A stretch of 64,000 bases of DNA, taken from positions 64,402,660 through 64,466,659 of the forward strand of contig CM075649.1 in NCBI GenBank assembly GCA_037953625.1, in the 5' to 3' direction. This stretch comes from Crotalaria pallida (lineage: Eukaryota; Streptophyta; Magnoliopsida; Fabales; Fabaceae). Below, piece after piece: positions 61,157-64,000 of the stretch (the stretch's first letter is position 1; every line of letters starts with the position of its first letter). The translations under genes and the position numbers were made by a program. The notes beneath the pieces were generated by a model. The model saw only the letters and a program-made list of their open reading frames with translations. It made no database searches and was not told where the DNA came from.

Positions 61157-62229
61157 TTCTACTTAACTTCCCTCATAATGTACTCTCTCTTCGTTTGATT
61201 ATCTTCTTATTAATTCGCTTATCGTTTTCCTATTTCCTTTTAAATCTAATTCATTATTTTGCACCTATTGCCCTAATCGGTCCTGTACATATTTATTATT
61301 TCCATTACTAATTCCTCCTTTATCTCACTTTACTCTTCGGGTACTATTATACTTATTATCTTTTAGTTCATTAATTTTACTCTCCCTTTTGCCTATTTCG
61401 TTTTACCCTTTTGTCCTTTTACCTCCCCTATGGCTTTATTTTTATGATTGCTAACGTTCTTGTTTTATCCTGACTATTTTAATATTCTAATTACGCTCAT
61501 TCGTTTCGGGCCTTTCTACGCTCATTCCTTTTATTCCCTAAAGTGTTGGTTCTATTACAATTTTATTTACTTCCTTTATATCCACGAGGGTTACCCTAAG
61601 GTTCATTAACATACTTTTTAATTGCCCTATTCTCAGCTACCACTATAGCATCCTAGAATTTACTTCTAAAGTAAAGGTAACGCGAACCCTCTTACCTCGA
61701 GCTTTTTAAATAGAACCTGGATTTTTTTGCTCGGCGACGATGACGGCGTCGGTGTTGCTCCTCGTTAGCGGGGACGACCGCGGCTGGACCGAGGCAAGAG
61801 CTTCGAGCTTCGAGGTTCCCGACACGAGCCCGGCACGATCACGGACCGGTAACGACGCCGGTGACGTCCGTGGAGAGAGAGAGAGAGATCACGGTGAGAG
61901 AGAGGGAATGGAAGAGGGAGAGGCTATGGTGGTGGTGGTGGATAGTGGTGGTGGCTCGTGGTGGAGGTGGTGGTGGCGGCCTTGGTGGCGGCGGCCGTGG
62001 TTGGAGAAGGAGAGGGATCCAAGTGAGAGAAAGAGAGAGGGAGCAAGGGAAGGTGAGAGAGAGAGAGAGAGAGATCTATGGAGAGGGAGGGAGGCTCGAG
62101 GGGCGGCGGTGGCTCCGGTGAGGGCCGTGGAGGAGGGAGGAAGAAGGAGGATCGGAGGAAGAGAGAGAAACAAAGGGGGAGAGTGAGTGAGGAAGAAGGT
62201 CTCCACGCGTTTTAAAGCCAATCGGACCA

Positions 62230-62450
62230 TTTTCGCTTAAGCGAAATTCATTCGCTTAAGCGATTTGGCTCCAGTAATGACACGAACGATTTTCGCTTAA
62301 GCGACCAGTTTTCGCTTAAGCGAAATGGCTTCAGTAAGTGACACAACCGGTTTTCGCTTAAGCGACCAGTTTCGCTTAAGCGAAATGGCTTCAGTGGGGA
62401 AGTTTCACGTTTTCGCTTAAGCGACGGATTTTCGCTTAAGCGAAACCTTC
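62230..62450. repeat. TTCGCTTAAGCGAA palindromes of LTR G
   Basis: Eight copies of CGCTTAAGCG, mostly within TTTTCGCTTAAGCGA, arranged in four pairs separated by CAGT-containing spacers. They lie about 400-625 bp from the LTR start, single copy (outside the duplicated segment). Confidence 0.9.
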
Positions 62451-62889
62451 AGGTACTGCTACTTCACTTTTCTATTTTTCAGCTATTTTCTCCCCAACTT
62501 CAAACAGCCATAACTTCTTCGTGCACCGTTGGATCTTGCTTAAATTTGACGAGCAACCTTCTAAAAATCGTATCTTCATATCCAACGGTGGAAATTCCAT
62601 TTTGAGTCCCAAATATTTTATTTTAATTTTCCCCTTGTTATTATGTTTATTATCGAATTATCTATTTTTATGGCCCGATCCTAACTTCGATTTAACGCTC
62701 ATTTCTTCTCTAATTCACTTTGTATTATTATTATTCTCTTCTAATGCTAGGATTCTCATTTGGAATACCTATTTGTGGTTTGTTATTTCCATTTTAATTA
62801 TTCTAATTATTATTTATTTATTTATCTCCGGGTTTAAAATTTGGGGATGTTACAGACCACACACCCAAGGACCAAGAGTCAGGATCATT

Positions 62890-62901
62890 GCTCTGATACC
62901 A
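62890..62901 (-). other. Primer binding site of element D
   Basis: GCTCTGATACCA (TGGTATCAGAGC in sense), 6 nt from the right LTR of D. Only about 30 bp of D interior lies between it and solo LTR G. Confidence 0.85.
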
Positions 62902-62907
62902 TAAAAA

Positions 62908-63476
62908 AGTAACACCCTTTTCGATAAAGCAATATTGATACTTGCTTTAGAAAGGATTGAGATTATAATGAAACCTTTTTTTTTCCTTGAGAAAAAGAAT
63001 TGTTAGAGTATAAAAATATCCTTTCTATAAATCCTTTCTTTAAGGTATTCAACTACAAAACTAAGTTGAGATTGAATTCCGTAAAAGAAATGATTGTTCA
63101 TTAATTATTTAAAATCGTTTTGAGATAACTTTGTGAACTCGAATAAATTTCCAAAACTGATGATCTTGAAAGAATTAATGAAGTCAATAAACAGATTTAT
63201 CTCAGGAGTTGAACTACATCAATGCTTTCTTCGTACCGAGTTCAAATAATTGAATCAGAGTCAGCGGAATTATAACTAAATAAATTTTATAATATAATTC
63301 AGAGTTGATCAAAAATACATTGGGACGCTAATCCATAAATCAACTACCATAACTTAATGAGTACCACGTAAATTCTAAGGTATGAAAACTAAGTTTTCTC
63401 TCTGATACATTTTTTAAAATGTGAACAGTGTATTTATTATAAGAGATAGAGACGTTCCAGAGCTGGTCACTGGTCC
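62908..63476 (-). mobile_element. Right LTR of element D (5' LTR), truncated
   Basis: Matches 2418-2985 at nearly every base; the first base of the terminal TG is A here. Similarity stops at ACTGGTCC (63476). The rest of the LTR is missing or outside the window. Confidence 0.8.
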
Positions 63477-63538
63477 AGACTTGCCCTCCAATGAATCCTC
63501 GTTAAGGGATTTAGATTGTACTCATTCCAATTACTAGA
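63477..63538. other. Unassigned spacer
   Basis: 62 bp between the break in LTR D and the next TGTAACACCCC start. It matches nothing else I can see in the window. Confidence 0.4.
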
Positions 63539-64000
63539 TGTAACACCCCGATTTAATTATTATTTAGTGAAAAATTTGGGAATTTTTTTTTTTAGCATTT
63601 GTGACGTGGACATGTATTCATTTTCTCAGAAACATTTTCTCTACTGCATATCGGACATTTCGCATCTGTTTTAAAAGACATTTCACATCTGTTTTGGAAC
63701 AGATGTCCTTGTGAGAGATGTAGATAGTTATGACTTTTCGCATCACTTTTCAAAACAGATGCGAAATGTCAGAACTTTTTGCATCAATTACATAACAGAT
63801 GCGGAAAGTACATATAACAGATACTTTTCGCATCACTTATTTTATAACAGATGCGAAAAGTACAAATAATAGATGCGAAAAATACACATTCCACATCACT
63901 TATTTTATAACAGATGCGAAAAGTACACTTTCCGCATCAGTTATGATAACAGATGCGAAAAATCTACTTTCTGCATCTGTTATTTGTAAATAACAGATGC
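63539..64000 (+). mobile_element. Sequence I: LTR-like start with hairpin array (runs off the window)
   Basis: Begins TGTAACACCCCGATTTAA, the usual LTR start here. From about 63650 it is an array of self-complementary GACATTTCGCATCTGTT / AACAGATGCGAAA units. It could be an LTR whose array starts unusually close to its edge, or a DNA transposon with repetitive subterminal hairpins (CACTA-like) inserted in an LTR. The far end is not visible. Confidence 0.5.
63650..64000. repeat. Hairpin array of sequence I
   Basis: Alternating inverted motifs GCATCTGTT and AACAGATGC form nested hairpins, for example CATCTGTT-TTGG-AACAGATG (about 63691) and TACTTTTCGCATC/GATGCGAAAAGTA, 13 bp (63822-63862). Arms vary (TTTCGC, TTTCAC, TTTCTGC). 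Confidence 0.85.

Larger units (their letters stand above)
48536..62854 (-). mobile_element. Solo LTR G with an internal tandem duplication, interrupted by H
   Basis: Exact duplication GACCA (48531-48535, 62855-62859). It starts (minus strand) TGTAACATCCCC at 62854 and ends at 48536. Without element H it is about 5.05 kb, of which about 1.78 kb is duplicated (49398-51180 and 51181-51896 plus 61162-62213), so the basic LTR is about 3.3 kb. No primer site or interior is attached. From its start: CGCTTAAGCG palindromes (62230-62450), pyrimidine-rich leader, donor hairpin, hairpin array, acceptor (48913). Confidence 0.9.

Overview
The window is plant nuclear DNA made almost entirely of nested LTR retrotransposons. 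I see no host gene. The Ty3/gypsy chromovirus coding regions, initiator-Met primer sites, SIRE-like Copia LTRs and AT-rich spacers point to a dicot. The GTAATCGATTAC- and ACTCGAGT-type arrays make me lean to a phaseoloid legume, but that last step is from memory and was not tested.

Layout, from the outside in. (1) 1-2273: right part of an LTR (J, minus strand). (2) 2274-2417: scrap of a Copia LTR. (3) D, a decayed minus-strand Ty3/gypsy element. Its left LTR is 2418-6315 plus 37030-37250, its interior is scattered to 62907, and its right LTR is 62908-63476. A truncated LINE (4740-5244) sits in the left LTR. (4) A, a plus-strand chromovirus (Tekay/Del-like) at 6316-37024 with target duplication TCCAA, inserted in D's left LTR. 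A holds a Copia solo LTR (6402-8151) in its 5' LTR, and element B (12746-30326, duplication TAATG) splits its gag-pol frame. B has 5.7 kb LTRs, no coding capacity, and a solo LTR C (15180-19668, duplication TGTTC) in its 5' LTR. (5) F, 38790-46246 (duplication TTCAT): two near-identical 3.05 kb LTRs around a 1.3 kb non-coding interior, inserted in D. (6) G, a minus-strand solo LTR at 48536-62854 (duplication GACCA) carrying a 1.78 kb internal tandem duplication. Into it went H, 51897-61156 (duplication TTCTA), a minus-strand element that encodes only gag. (7) From 63539: start of another LTR-like sequence (I) full of hairpin repeats.

Coding content is limited to A's gag-pol (several frameshifts, a stop codon, a lost protease aspartate), H's gag (one in-frame stop), D's rearranged gag and pol relics, a LINE C-terminus, and an unexplained ORF of about 161 codons inside A's 5' LTR.

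The most interesting signal is structural. Unrelated-looking LTR families here share one architecture: (i) a family-specific short palindrome, usually repeated, about 260-480 bp from the LTR start; (ii) a pyrimidine-rich leader; (iii) a GAG|GTAAG donor-like site inside an AGGTAA/TTACCT hairpin; (iv) an array of short hairpins whose stems change in a compensatory way while the loop stays constant; (v) an acceptor-like site next to a conserved AAGTTCTGTGT block; (vi) a final CTCCAC/GTGGAG-type hairpin. A further covarying hairpin lies just before the polypurine tract in five families. I read this as a recurrent LTR intron carrying a covarying stem-loop array. The sequence patterns are seen directly; the splicing and the function are inference.
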